From positions 1-43,987 of the forward strand of contig JAPPCX010000093.1 of the NCBI GenBank assembly GCA_028875655.1: DNA of 43,987 nt. Reading direction: 5' to 3'. This document shows positions 15,703 to 23,788 of this stretch, piece by piece. This DNA is from Chloroflexota bacterium. GTDB lineage: Bacteria; Chloroflexota; Dehalococcoidia; Lucifugimonadales; UBA3495. Every line of letters begins with the position of its first letter. The stretch's first letter is position 1. A program made the translations under genes and the position numbers. The notes below the pieces were generated by a model. That model saw only the letters and a program-made list of their open reading frames with translations. It searched no databases and was not told the DNA's origin.

Positions 15703-17020
15703 CCAAGATATGCCCGACAAGGGGACTCCGGCTACCCTGGCCGCGCTGATGGCGGGAGTGCGGTCGGACGTTGCTGACGTGTTGAACCGGGCGCTGGCCG
15801 GCGAAGACATCACGGTGGCGGACGGCGAGTTGCTGTTTGAGACCTCGGGAATCGAGTTCACCGCCATGACCATGGTGGCCGACGAACTGCGCCGGCGTGC
15901 GGTCGGCGACCTGGTGACCTACGTGGTGAACCGGAACGTGAACTTTACCAACGTGTGTATCAAGCGGTGCGGTTTCTGCGCGTTCAGCCGGGATTTCCGC
16001 GAGGAGGAAGGCTACTTCCTGCCGGTTAGCGAGATTATCCGGCGGGCGAAGGAAGCGCAGGACTACGGCGCGACAGAGGTCTGCATCCAGGCCGGCCTGC
16101 CTCCGCAGATGGAAGGCGACCTGTACATCCGGTTGTGCGAAGCCATCAAAGAGGAGCTGCCCGACATGCACATCCACGGCTTTTCGCCGGAGGAGGTGCT
16201 GTACGGCTCGATACGCTCGCGGTGCAGCATCCGCGAGTACCTGCAAGGTCTGAAGGACGCCGGCGTGGGCAGCCTGCCGGGAACGTCGGCGGAAGTGCTG
16301 GACCAGGAGCTGCGGGACATCATCTCACCGGGCCGGATCACCGTTGACCAGTGGATTGAGGTCATCACCAACGCTCACGACCTGGGCATCCCGACGACAT
16401 CCACGGTGATGTTCGGGCACCGGGAAACCAACGCGCAGATCGTGCGGCACATCGCGCTGCTGCGGGATATCCAGCAGAGCACGGGCGGGTTCACCGAGTT
16501 CGTGCCGCTGAGTTTCGTGGCGTCGGAAGCGCCGATGTACTTCAAGCAGACGGTGGAAGGCGTGCGCTCCGGGCCCACGGGCATGGACGTGATCAAGGTA
16601 CACGCCATCGCCCGCATCATGCTGAACAACTGGATACCCAACATCCAGGCGTCGTGGGTGAAAGAGGGCAACCGCATGTCGCAACTGCTGCTGACCGCCG
16701 GCGTCAACGACCTGGGCGGAACGCTGATCAACGAAAGCATCTCAACATCGGCGGGGGCGATGCACGGGCAGCTGATGCGTCCGGGCGAGTTCCGGGGAAT
16801 GATCCGCGAGGCGGGCCGGACGCCGGCGGAGCGTTACACTACCTACGGCCTGCGCCGCATCTACGGCGAGACCGACGAAGTCCTGGACCCCCTGGACTTG
16901 GTGGGCGACAACGTTGAGGAGATTTTCGGCTCGTACAACCAGCTGGTGCAGATGGACAGCTACCGCTTTGAGCATCCCCGGCACGAACGGGAGCGAGCCG
17001 CGGCGGAACAGTCGGCCTAG
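15686..17020 (+). CDS. cofH: FO synthase subunit CofH (5-amino-6-(D-ribitylamino)uracil-L-tyrosine transferase)
   Basis: CofH is the second radical SAM enzyme of FO synthesis. It acts first, joining a tyrosine-derived fragment to 5-amino-6-ribitylaminouracil to give the substrate of CofG. The 444-residue protein has the cluster motif CIKRCGFC (Cys 91, 95 and 98), then QAGLPPQMEGDLY, HIHGFSPEEVLYG, LPGTSAEVLDQELR, TSTVMFGHRE, FVPLSFV and INESISTSAGA, all typical of CofH. In actinobacteria CofG and CofH are fused as FbiC; here they are separate but overlapping. The ATG at 15686 has an AGGGGG site upstream. Confidence 0.93.
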   Translation: MPEMIDQDMPDKGTPATLAALMAGVRSDVADVLNRALAGEDITVADGELLFETSGIEFTAMTMVADELRRRAVGDLVTYVVNRNVNFTNVCIKRCGFCAFSRDFREEEGYFLPVSEIIRRAKEAQDYGATEVCIQAGLPPQMEGDLYIRLCEAIKEELPDMHIHGFSPEEVLYGSIRSRCSIREYLQGLKDAGVGSLPGTSAEVLDQELRDIISPGRITVDQWIEVITNAHDLGIPTTSTVMFGHRETNAQIVRHIALLRDIQQSTGGFTEFVPLSFVASEAPMYFKQTVEGVRSGPTGMDVIKVHAIARIMLNNWIPNIQASWVKEGNRMSQLLLTAGVNDLGGTLINESISTSAGAMHGQLMRPGEFRGMIREAGRTPAERYTTYGLRRIYGETDEVLDPLDLVGDNVEEIFGSYNQLVQMDSYRFEHPRHERERAAAEQSA

Positions 17021-17059
17021 GTTGCGCTGGCATACAAATCGTCATTGTAGGGGTGCGAC

Positions 17060-17818
17060 ATGACCACCGCCAAGCCCTTCCTTGCCACGCCCCCATTGCC
17101 GGCGGACTTCCGGCTGCCCGACCCGCCGGACAACCCCGATGACAAGATGACCAATTTCGACCAGATGGCCGCCACCGGCGGCGCCCATCACCTGCGCCAG
17201 CATTTGGGCAACCTGGACACGACTCTGGTGGCCGGGGAGCGTTACGTGGTCATCCGCCCGACCCGGGGCATGGCGGGCAGCCATTACCCCGACCTGCTGG
17301 TGGCATTCGACGTGAACCCGGCGGCCTACAAGGCGAGGAATGGGTACGTGATACCGGAGCAGGGTAAGCCGCCGGACTTCGTGCTGGAGGTGGCGTCCCC
17401 GAACACGGCGGACACGGACGTCATCGACAAGCGGGCGGACTACGCGGCGCTGCTGATACCGGAGTACTGGCGGTTCGACGCGACAGGCGAGCATCACGGG
17501 ACGCGGCTGGCCGGGGATCGGCTGGTGGACGGGGTGTACGTCGCCATCGACATCGAGGAGTTGACGGACGGGAGTTTACAGGGATACAGCGGGGTGCTGA
17601 ACCTGTACTTGCGGTGGGAGGATGGTCAACTGGAGTGGATTGATCCGGCCACGGGCGAGCACATCCCCTCCTTCGACAGTGAACGGGCCCGGGCAGACGC
17701 CGAGCGCGCCGGCCGCTTGCAGGAACGGGCCAGGGCCGACGCCGCCGAAACCCGCGCTGATGCCGCTGAAGCCCGGGTCCGCCAGCTCGAAGAACAACTG
17801 CGTCAGCAAGACCGTTAG
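17060..17818 (+). CDS. Uma2 family (DUF820) restriction-endonuclease-fold protein
   Basis: The protein has 252 residues. The PD-(D/E)xK core is visible as HYPDLLVAFDV followed by PPDFVLEVASPNT, then DVIDKRADYAALLIPEYWRFD, the typical Uma2 order. The last 60 residues form an Ala/Arg/Glu-rich coiled coil with repeated RADA(A/E). Uma2 proteins are a very common, poorly understood family in cyanobacteria and Chloroflexi and are often multicopy. This one sits between cofH (39 bp) and cofD (2 bp) on the same strand and must be co-transcribed with them. I see no reason from its sequence for a direct role in F420. A truncated copy lies at 3.87 kb. Confidence 0.85.
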   Translation: MTTAKPFLATPPLPADFRLPDPPDNPDDKMTNFDQMAATGGAHHLRQHLGNLDTTLVAGERYVVIRPTRGMAGSHYPDLLVAFDVNPAAYKARNGYVIPEQGKPPDFVLEVASPNTADTDVIDKRADYAALLIPEYWRFDATGEHHGTRLAGDRLVDGVYVAIDIEELTDGSLQGYSGVLNLYLRWEDGQLEWIDPATGEHIPSFDSERARADAERAGRLQERARADAAETRADAAEARVRQLEEQLRQQDR

Positions 17819-17820
17819 AA

Positions 17821-18813
17821 ATGCCAACGGAGCCTAACCAAACGGGTGAAGGGGCGCCGCGTAAGGTGCTGGCGCTGGCCGGTGGCGTCGGCGGGGCAAA
17901 GCTGGCGCTGGGTCTGGCCCGGATACTGCCGCCGGAGCGGTTGACCATCGTGGTCAACACCGGGGACGACGAGGAATTTCATGGGCTGCACGTGTCTCCC
18001 GACCTGGATACCATGACCTATACCCTGTCGGGCTGGTACAACCAGGAGACGGGATGGGGCGTCGCCGGCGACTCTTTTGAAACGCTGGCTGTACTGAAGC
18101 GCCTGGGAGCCGATGCCTGGTTCAACCTGGGCGACCGCGACTTTGCCATGCACATACGGCGCACGGAATTGCTGCGCCGAGGTATGACGCTATCGGAAGT
18201 AACCGCCGAATTGACCGGACGGCTGGGCATTGAGCATCCCATCGTGCCCATGAGCGACCAGCCGGTGCGGACGGTGCTGGAAACCGATGCGGGAACGCTG
18301 TCGATGCAGGAATACTTCGTGAAACACCGGGCGGTTCCCGCGGTGCGGTGGATCAGGTACGCCGGCGCGGAGAACGCGCAGCCGTCGCCAGGATTCGCGG
18401 GGGCGCTGGAGTCGGCGGATGCTATAGTATTCTGCCCGTCGAATCCGCACCTGAGCGTTGCGCCGATACTGGCGATCCCGGGCGTGCGGGATGCCATCAG
18501 CGGACATACGGGCTGCCGCATCGCGGTTAGTCCCATCGTGGGCGGCGACGCGGTGCGCGGGCCGGCCGGCAAGATCATGGGCGAGCTGGGCGCGGAAGTA
18601 TCAGCCGTTGGAGTCGCCAGGGAGTACCGGGGTTTGTGCAACGTGCTGGTGGTGGACACTCAGGACGCCGCGCTTGCGGACGCCATAGCGGCGGAGGGGA
18701 TTGCGCCGGCGGTTACTGGTACGATAATGCAGACGGACGACGACAAGATCGCGCTGGCGCGTGAGGTAATGGGACTGGCGGAGAGGGCTGGATTCCCGCT
18801 TTCGCGGGAATGA
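17821..18813 (+). CDS. cofD: 2-phospho-L-lactate (or PEP) transferase CofD
   Basis: CofD joins the nucleotide-activated lactyl- or enolpyruvyl-phosphate moiety to FO, giving (dehydro-)F420-0. The 330-residue product has LAGGVGGAKLALGL (19-32), the nucleotide-binding NTGDDEEFHGLHVSPDLDTMTY (from 46), GDRDFAMHIRRTELL, CPSNPHLSVAPILAIPG and SPIVGGDAVRGPAGKIM, all CofD hallmarks. It starts 2 bp after the Uma2 gene. The final codons (GFPLSRE) and the stop codon come from a dispersed palindrome (18792-18811), so the original C-terminus has been altered. Whether the substrate is phospholactate, PEP or 3-phosphoglycerate cannot be told from the sequence. Confidence 0.93.
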   Translation: MPTEPNQTGEGAPRKVLALAGGVGGAKLALGLARILPPERLTIVVNTGDDEEFHGLHVSPDLDTMTYTLSGWYNQETGWGVAGDSFETLAVLKRLGADAWFNLGDRDFAMHIRRTELLRRGMTLSEVTAELTGRLGIEHPIVPMSDQPVRTVLETDAGTLSMQEYFVKHRAVPAVRWIRYAGAENAQPSPGFAGALESADAIVFCPSNPHLSVAPILAIPGVRDAISGHTGCRIAVSPIVGGDAVRGPAGKIMGELGAEVSAVGVAREYRGLCNVLVVDTQDAALADAIAAEGIAPAVTGTIMQTDDDKIALAREVMGLAERAGFPLSRE

Positions 18814-18833
18814 CGGAAGTGGGTGCGGGAATG
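18792..18833 (+). repeat. Palindromic repeat copy 6, overlapping the end of cofD
   Basis: The palindrome ATTCCCGC-TTTC-GCGGGAAT lies at 18792-18811. Its last base is the first base of the cofD TGA stop (18811-18813). Tail units start at 18806 and 18827. Confidence 0.9.
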
Positions 18834-18877
18834 GCGGAAATTGATGGCGGAGAAAAGTTGATGGTGGAGAAAACAGG

Positions 18878-19567
18878 ATGTTGATGGAATCAGGAAACAA
18901 CGACAACCCATCGGTGCTGCCGGTGGTGCCGATGAAACCATTGTCCCAGTGCAAGACGCGACTGGAGCGGATCATGGGCCCGCAAGACCGGGAGGATTTG
19001 ACCATGGGGATGTTGCGGCGGGTACTGCTGGCAATCCGGGGGGCCGGCGTGGATCCCTTCTGGGTGATTGGCGGCGACGACCGGATACGGAACATGTCCC
19101 GGACGCTGGGGGCGGTGTGGATGGAGGACCTGGGCCGGAACCTGAACGACACCATCACCAAGGCGTTTGAGAGCGCGCGCATGCGAGAGGTCTCCGCGCT
19201 GTATCTGCCTGGAGACCTGCCGTTCATCAAGCCCGGGGACATTCACCAGCTGATTCGCAGCGCACAGCATCAGCACAACGTCACGCTGTCGCCGGCGCGG
19301 CGGGACGGCGGCACCAACGCGATACTGGTGCCCTACGACCTGATACCGTACTTCCGGCCCGAGCTGGGCAGCAACAGCTTCCGCAAGCACGTGGGCACCG
19401 CGGCGCGTATGGGCGTGTCGGTGGCGTTCTACTACAGCGGCGGCATGGGGTTCGACCTGGACGACGGGTCGGACCTGGATGAATACGAGCACATGGAGCC
19501 GGGCCTGCTGGAGCGGCTCATGGGGCGGAAGCCGGATAATATCAATCGCACGCCGTTGCAACTGTAA
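18878..19567 (+). CDS. cofC: 2-phospho-L-lactate guanylyltransferase CofC
   Basis: CofC activates the phospho-acid with GTP before transfer to FO by CofD. The 229-residue protein has the nucleotidyltransferase start VVPMKPLSQCKTRL (16-28), then LNDTITKAF, LYLPGDLPFIKPGDI with the metal-binding GDLP, SPARRDGGTNAI and LGSNSFRKHV, in the order of the CofC family. The start may be the ATG at 18878 or 18884. It follows cofD by 64 bp, the gap being filled by repeat copy 6. Together with cofGHD this gives all steps to F420-0; the glutamate ligase CofE is not in the window. Confidence 0.92.
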   Translation: MLMESGNNDNPSVLPVVPMKPLSQCKTRLERIMGPQDREDLTMGMLRRVLLAIRGAGVDPFWVIGGDDRIRNMSRTLGAVWMEDLGRNLNDTITKAFESARMREVSALYLPGDLPFIKPGDIHQLIRSAQHQHNVTLSPARRDGGTNAILVPYDLIPYFRPELGSNSFRKHVGTAARMGVSVAFYYSGGMGFDLDDGSDLDEYEHMEPGLLERLMGRKPDNINRTPLQL

Positions 19568-19580
19568 CGGGACTTGCTGG

Positions 19581-19620
19581 ATTCCCGCTTTCGCGGGAAT
19601 GACGGAAACTCGTTGGAATG
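19581..19620 (+). repeat. Palindromic repeat copy 7
   Basis: ATTCCCGC-TTTC-GCGGGAAT is at 19581-19600. A degenerate tail unit (TGGAATGACGG) follows at 19614. It lies just after cofC and before the luciferase-like gene. Confidence 0.85.
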
Positions 19621-19676
19621 ACGGCTGCACATGGAATGGACAGCGTAAATTTTTGTAAGAGAAGGTAAAGGCACGA

Positions 19677-20663
19677 ATGTCAGGAAAAGTACAAATCGGC
19701 TGTTTGCTGCCCACGCGGGGGCTGCTGCTGGAGGACGATAAGCCTACGGACGCCGAGTCGGTGTTGAAGATGGCGACGTGGGCGGAGGAGGCCGGCCTCG
19801 ATTCCTTGTGGGTGGGCGACAGCCTGACCGCCAAGCCCCGGCTGGAGGCGATGACGACGCTGGCGGCCATCGCGGCGCGAACGTCGCGGGTGCGGCTGGG
19901 CACGGCGGTGATGCTGATGGCCTTGCGGCATCCGGTGCTGCTAGCGCAGATGGTGGGCACGGTGGATCTGATTTCCGGCGGCCGGCTGCAACTGGGCGTC
20001 GGCGTGGGCGGCGCGTTCAACGCCATGCAGCAGGCGGAATGGCGCAACGCCCAGGTGAATCAGCGCACGCGAGCGCCCCGGCTGGAAGAGATGTTGCAGG
20101 TAATCAAGGGCCTGGGCAAAGAAGAACCGTTCAGTTTCGAGGGCCGGCATTTTGAGCTGGACGAGGTGGTGATGCAGCCGACGCCGGTGCAGGACCGTGG
20201 CGTCCCCGTGTACTTGGGCGTCCACTGGCATGGACGGGGCGATGGCCAGGGGGCGCAACGGGAACGGCAGGCGCGACGGGCGGCCAGGCTGGCCGATGGC
20301 ATTATCTCCATATCGGCGACGCCGGATGAGTTCGTGGAATTGAACGAAACGGTTGACGGCTATTGCGCCGAATACGGCCGGGATCCTGGGGATATGTCGT
20401 CGGTCATGTATATGACCGTCAACCTGGACGAGGACGTGGCGCGGGCCGAGGCGGAGGCGGAGGACTGGCTGCTGGGATACTATGGCGCGAACATCTGGGG
20501 CGACCGATGGGGTCCCTTTGGGGACGCCGAGCGGGTGCGGGAGCGTATCCACGCCTACACTGAGGCGGGGGCTGACCAGGTAGTGGTCCGGTTCGCGTCG
20601 TACCGGCAGGAAGAGCAGATGCAGACGTTTCTGGAACAGGTTGCGCCGGATTTCAGCCGGTGA
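19677..20663 (+). CDS. F420-dependent LLM-class oxidoreductase
   Basis: This is a luciferase-like (TIM-barrel) oxidoreductase of 328 residues. The N-terminal pattern GCLLPTRG...WAEEAGLDSLWVGDSL and ARTSRVRLGTAVMLMALRHPVLLAQMVGTVDLISGGRLQLGVGVGG is typical of F420-binding LLM enzymes. In these the deazaflavin sits in the barrel and transfers hydride to a small organic substrate. Its place directly behind cofC supports F420 over FMN as cofactor. The substrate is unknown. The ATG at 19677 follows a purine-rich AGAGAAGG site. Confidence 0.88.
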   Translation: MSGKVQIGCLLPTRGLLLEDDKPTDAESVLKMATWAEEAGLDSLWVGDSLTAKPRLEAMTTLAAIAARTSRVRLGTAVMLMALRHPVLLAQMVGTVDLISGGRLQLGVGVGGAFNAMQQAEWRNAQVNQRTRAPRLEEMLQVIKGLGKEEPFSFEGRHFELDEVVMQPTPVQDRGVPVYLGVHWHGRGDGQGAQRERQARRAARLADGIISISATPDEFVELNETVDGYCAEYGRDPGDMSSVMYMTVNLDEDVARAEAEAEDWLLGYYGANIWGDRWGPFGDAERVRERIHAYTEAGADQVVVRFASYRQEEQMQTFLEQVAPDFSR

Positions 20664-20714
20664 CGGCTTTTGCATGGATGGAAATGATACGCAGATATTG
20701 ATTGAGGTAGCTAC

Positions 20715-21488
20715 GTGTACCCGATTGATTTGACCGGCCGCAATGCGGCGATTTTTGGTGTAGCCAACGACCGCAGCATCGCGTGGGCCATCGCCCGCAC
20801 GCTGGCCGAGAGCGGCGCACGAATCGCGCTGACCTACCAGAACGACCGGCTGAAGGACCGGGTGGCGCGGCTGGCGGACACGCTGGACGACGCAGTGATA
20901 CTGCCGTGCGACGCATCCGAAGACGGGCAGATTCAAGAGGTTTTCGAGAACCTGCAAGCGCAGATGGGCAGCCTGTCGGTGCTGGTGCACAGCATCGCCT
21001 TCGCTAACCGGGAAGACCTGTCGGGTCGGCTGGCGGACACGGGCCGCGACGGGTTCCGGCTGGCGCTGGAGATCAGCGCGTTCACGCTGCTGCCGATGGT
21101 AAGGCACGCCGCGCCCCTGATGACCGACGGCGGCAGCGTCATCGCCATGACGTTCCACGCATCGAGCCGCGTGTATCCGGGTTATAACGTGATGGGAACG
21201 GCCAAGGCCGCGCTGGAGCACGAGGTGCGGCAGCTGGCGCACGAGTACGGCGGCGACGGCATACGGGTGAACGCCATCTCCGCAGGCCCCATTGACACGC
21301 TGGCGTCGCGTGGGATCAGCGGGTTCCTGGACATGAAGCGTACCCATGCGGAGCGGGCGCCGTTGCAGCGCAACATCACTGCGGACGAGGTGGCTAAAAC
21401 TGCGCTGTTCCTGTCAAGCGACCTATCGACGGGAGTTACCGGCACGGTGTTGCCGGTGGACGCCGGCTACCACATTATGGCGGTGTGA
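20715..21488 (+). CDS. fabI: Enoyl-[acyl-carrier-protein] reductase, FabI type
   Basis: FabI reduces trans-2-enoyl-ACP in the last step of each fatty acid elongation cycle. The 257-residue short-chain dehydrogenase has the FabI nucleotide motif GVANDRSIAWAIA, HSIAFA, the catalytic Y-x6-K (YNVMGTAK) and RVNAISAGPIDTLASRGISGF, all specific to FabI-type reductases. The second FabI Tyr is present in the RVYPGYNV segment. The GTG at 20715 has GAGGTA upstream. It follows the LLM gene by 51 bp on the same strand and ends at a hairpin terminator. Confidence 0.9.
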   Translation: MYPIDLTGRNAAIFGVANDRSIAWAIARTLAESGARIALTYQNDRLKDRVARLADTLDDAVILPCDASEDGQIQEVFENLQAQMGSLSVLVHSIAFANREDLSGRLADTGRDGFRLALEISAFTLLPMVRHAAPLMTDGGSVIAMTFHASSRVYPGYNVMGTAKAALEHEVRQLAHEYGGDGIRVNAISAGPIDTLASRGISGFLDMKRTHAERAPLQRNITADEVAKTALFLSSDLSTGVTGTVLPVDAGYHIMAV

Positions 21489-21510
21489 AGGAGTTTCACC
21501 CTCACCCTAG

Positions 21511-21533
21511 CCCTCTCCCGTCAAGGGAGAGGG
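21511..21533. terminator. Hairpin between convergent genes
   Basis: CCCTCTCCC (21511-21519), loop GTCAA, GGGAGAGGG (21525-21533) form a perfect 9-bp stem between fabI and the minus-strand gene that ends at 21547. No T-run follows. The sequence resembles a widespread intergenic CCCTCTCCC/GGGAGAGGG repeat. It probably ends transcription from both sides. Confidence 0.6.
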
Positions 21534-21546
21534 AACTACCTTCCCG

Positions 21547-22314
21547 TTAGATTGCTTCGAGCTGGGCCTGGTCGGCGGCGGCTTTGTCGCTGAGCCCCAA
21601 CTCGTTGTAGGCTTTAGCGCGGTTGGCCCATGCGTCGCGGTAGCGGGGGTCGAGGGCGATGGCCTTGGTGAACTGATCGACGGCTTCGCGCACGCGGCCC
21701 TGGTTGAACAGGGTCAATCCGGCTTCCGTCATCGCCGACGCGGTCAACGGCTTGGAGATTTTCATCGGAGCGGCCGAGAAGGCGGGCCCCGGGTCGGATG
21801 CCGGCGACGGGGGTTGAGCAGTAGCCGCGCCCGCTTCCGCGGTCTGTTCGGCGGCCAGCACCGGATCGACAGTTGGCGCGGCGGCCGGATGTTCTGCCAC
21901 GGTTGTGGACTCGGCGGCGTCTTCGGTAGTTGACGCCATGACGGGTTCCGGCGCGGGCGATGAATCCGAAGTTGTCTCATCGGTAGCATACGGCCGGCTC
22001 AGTTCCCAGCCGCAGTTGGTACAGAAATTCGGCCCCAACTCATGGGCGTGCTGGCAGCGGGGGCAATATACGTTGGTGTCCTGCTCCGCTTCACTGTCGG
22101 CGGCAGGTCGGGCCGGAATGAACACCAAGCCCACCATGGGCGCCATGCACAAGATGGTGAAGGCGTCGGGCAGAGCGTCGATCAAGTACACGGCGATGGC
22201 GGGCAGCGCGGCGGCCCCGGCCCAGAGGAGCATGTTGCGGCGCTTCCTGGAGGCCAGCCGAGCGGTCCACAAGACGACGAACAGGACCGACAGAATTTGC
22301 AGAATTACGTCCAT
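21547..22314 (-). CDS. Membrane protein with zinc ribbon and TPR motifs
   Basis: The 255-residue protein has three hydrophobic segments (about 2-18, 28-44 and 51-68). A zinc ribbon follows (CPRC...CTNCGWEL, about 84-105). Next comes a 75-residue Pro/Ala/Thr-rich linker, and then two TPR repeats (AGLTLFNQGRVREAVDQFTKAIALDPRYRDAWANRAKAYNELG, with similar spacing). The plan suggests a membrane-anchored cytoplasmic scaffold; no enzymatic function is visible. It is transcribed against fabI and divergently from the FBP aldolase/phosphatase gene. Confidence 0.65.
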   Translation of the reverse strand: MDVILQILSVLFVVLWTARLASRKRRNMLLWAGAAALPAIAVYLIDALPDAFTILCMAPMVGLVFIPARPAADSEAEQDTNVYCPRCQHAHELGPNFCTNCGWELSRPYATDETTSDSSPAPEPVMASTTEDAAESTTVAEHPAAAPTVDPVLAAEQTAEAGAATAQPPSPASDPGPAFSAAPMKISKPLTASAMTEAGLTLFNQGRVREAVDQFTKAIALDPRYRDAWANRAKAYNELGLSDKAAADQAQLEAI

Positions 22315-22413
22315 ACTAACCCGGTATCAGTTGGTACGGATATTATTATAACCGGATAACGCCAACGACGGCAAACCGATGCTTGGCGAGATTACGCCGG
22401 CGCGGCCCACAAA

Positions 22414-22443
22414 TTGACAGTGGCAAAGCGGCGATGCTATCGT
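22414..22443 (+). promoter_or_regulatory. Candidate sigma-70 promoter of the FBP aldolase/phosphatase gene
   Basis: TTGACA (22414-22419), an 18-bp spacer and TATCGT (22438-22443) preceded by TG at 22435-22436 (extended -10) lie about 85 bp before the ATG. This is the best promoter match in the divergent gap. Confidence 0.5.
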
Positions 22444-22528
22444 ACACACCGTCAAATTCCAATGAAACAGCGTTAAAACGCATCGTTCAGTCAGTACACC
22501 ATCCGATGCGACGAGAGGGAGAGTTCAG

Positions 22529-23710
22529 ATGGATTTAACGATTTCCGTGCTGAAAGCCGACGTGGGTTCGATTGGCGGACACACCAAGCCGTCGGACCGC
22601 ATGATGGACGCCGTACGGGCCGCCGCGGACAGGGCGATCAAGGACGGGTTGCTGATCGACGCTTACGTCGGCCATACCGGGGACGACATCTGCATTACCA
22701 GCACGCACACGCGAGGCGACAACGACGAGCGGGTGCATCAATTCGCCTGGGACTCATTCATTGAGGCCACGGAGATCGCGAGGCAATACGGCCTCTACGG
22801 GGCCGGCCAGGACCTGCTGGTGGACGCGCCGTCGGGCAACATACGGGGCGCCGGGCCGGCGGTGGCCGAAATCACCTTTGACCATGACCCGGTCAAAACC
22901 AATCCGCTGCGGCCTGCTGAGTCGTTCTTTGTGCTGGCTGCCGACAAGTGTGGGCCGGGGGCTTACAACCTGCCCATGTTTTTGGGATTCGCCGACCCGA
23001 TGTACTGCGCCGGCCTGATGCTGCCGCGCCTGGGCGACGGTTTCACGTTCAACATCATCGACATGGACAACACCGACGGCGACAGCCTCATCTCGCTGAA
23101 CGCGCCGGAGGACTACTACAAAATCACCGTGCTGCTGCGGGACAACGAACGGTTCGCCATCGAAAGTATCGTCTCTCGCTACAGCGGTCAGACGGCGGCC
23201 GCGATCTCAGCCACGCGATTGCACAACATTGCCGGCAGCTACACCGGCAAGGATGACCCGGTGGCGGTGGTCCGCAACCAGGGCATCTTCCCGGCGCCGG
23301 AGGAACTGATCTCTCCCTACACCAAGGCCCACTTCATCGGCGGAGACGCGCGGGGTTCACACGTGATGCCGTTGATGCCGGTGGCGATCAACACGGCGGT
23401 TACGGGCATGTACTGCCTGCCGCTGGTGTCCTGCGTGGGCTTCAGCATCAACGGGGAAGGCAAGTTCTCGGAATCGTCCACCGACTTCTTTGACAACCCG
23501 GCGTGGGACTACACCCGCCAGTTGGCCCAGGAGAAGGGAATCGCCATGCGCTCGCAGGGCTGGTCCGGCGCGGCCATGTTGCCCTACGGGGAGCTGGAAT
23601 ATTCCGGCTTCCGGCAGAGCATCGGCGACCTGGTGGCGCGGTTCGCCATCCGCGCCAACGGCCACCAGCCGGCGGAAGCGGAGGCTATGGTCACCGGCGA
23701 CAACGACTAG
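22529..23710 (+). CDS. fbp: Fructose-1,6-bisphosphate aldolase/phosphatase (class V)
   Basis: This bifunctional gluconeogenic enzyme condenses the two triose phosphates and then removes the 1-phosphate, giving fructose 6-phosphate. It is otherwise best known from archaea and deep-branching bacteria. The 393-residue product matches the family from the first residues (MDLTISVLKADVGSIGGHTKPSDRMM). GHTGDDICITSTH, GAGQDLLVDAPSGNIRGAGPAVAEI, FFVLAADKCGPGAYNLP, KAHFIGGDARGSHVMPLMPV and the C-terminal YGELEYSGF are all present. GAGAGGGAGAG precedes the ATG. It is a single gene, ending at a hairpin. Confidence 0.93.
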   Translation: MDLTISVLKADVGSIGGHTKPSDRMMDAVRAAADRAIKDGLLIDAYVGHTGDDICITSTHTRGDNDERVHQFAWDSFIEATEIARQYGLYGAGQDLLVDAPSGNIRGAGPAVAEITFDHDPVKTNPLRPAESFFVLAADKCGPGAYNLPMFLGFADPMYCAGLMLPRLGDGFTFNIIDMDNTDGDSLISLNAPEDYYKITVLLRDNERFAIESIVSRYSGQTAAAISATRLHNIAGSYTGKDDPVAVVRNQGIFPAPEELISPYTKAHFIGGDARGSHVMPLMPVAINTAVTGMYCLPLVSCVGFSINGEGKFSESSTDFFDNPAWDYTRQLAQEKGIAMRSQGWSGAAMLPYGELEYSGFRQSIGDLVARFAIRANGHQPAEAEAMVTGDND

Positions 23711-23737
23711 CCAGCCGTAACTTTGACCAGATAAGCG

Positions 23738-23760
23738 GGGGCGGGTACAAGACCCGCCCC
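23738..23760. terminator. Hairpin terminator between convergent genes
   Basis: GGGGCGGGT (23738-23746), loop ACAAG, ACCCGCCCC (23752-23760) form a perfect 9-bp stem between the ends of the aldolase/phosphatase and aminotransferase genes. The sequence CCCCTACG that follows is also found after the hairpin at 32.4 kb. Confidence 0.65.
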
Positions 23761-23788
23761 TACGCATTGGTGGATGATGCGGTGTCGG

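Noticed and set aside
19941-21347. 468-codon minus-strand frame across the LLM and fabI genes
   Set aside because: It spans two clear plus-strand genes and their gap, and shows no domain.
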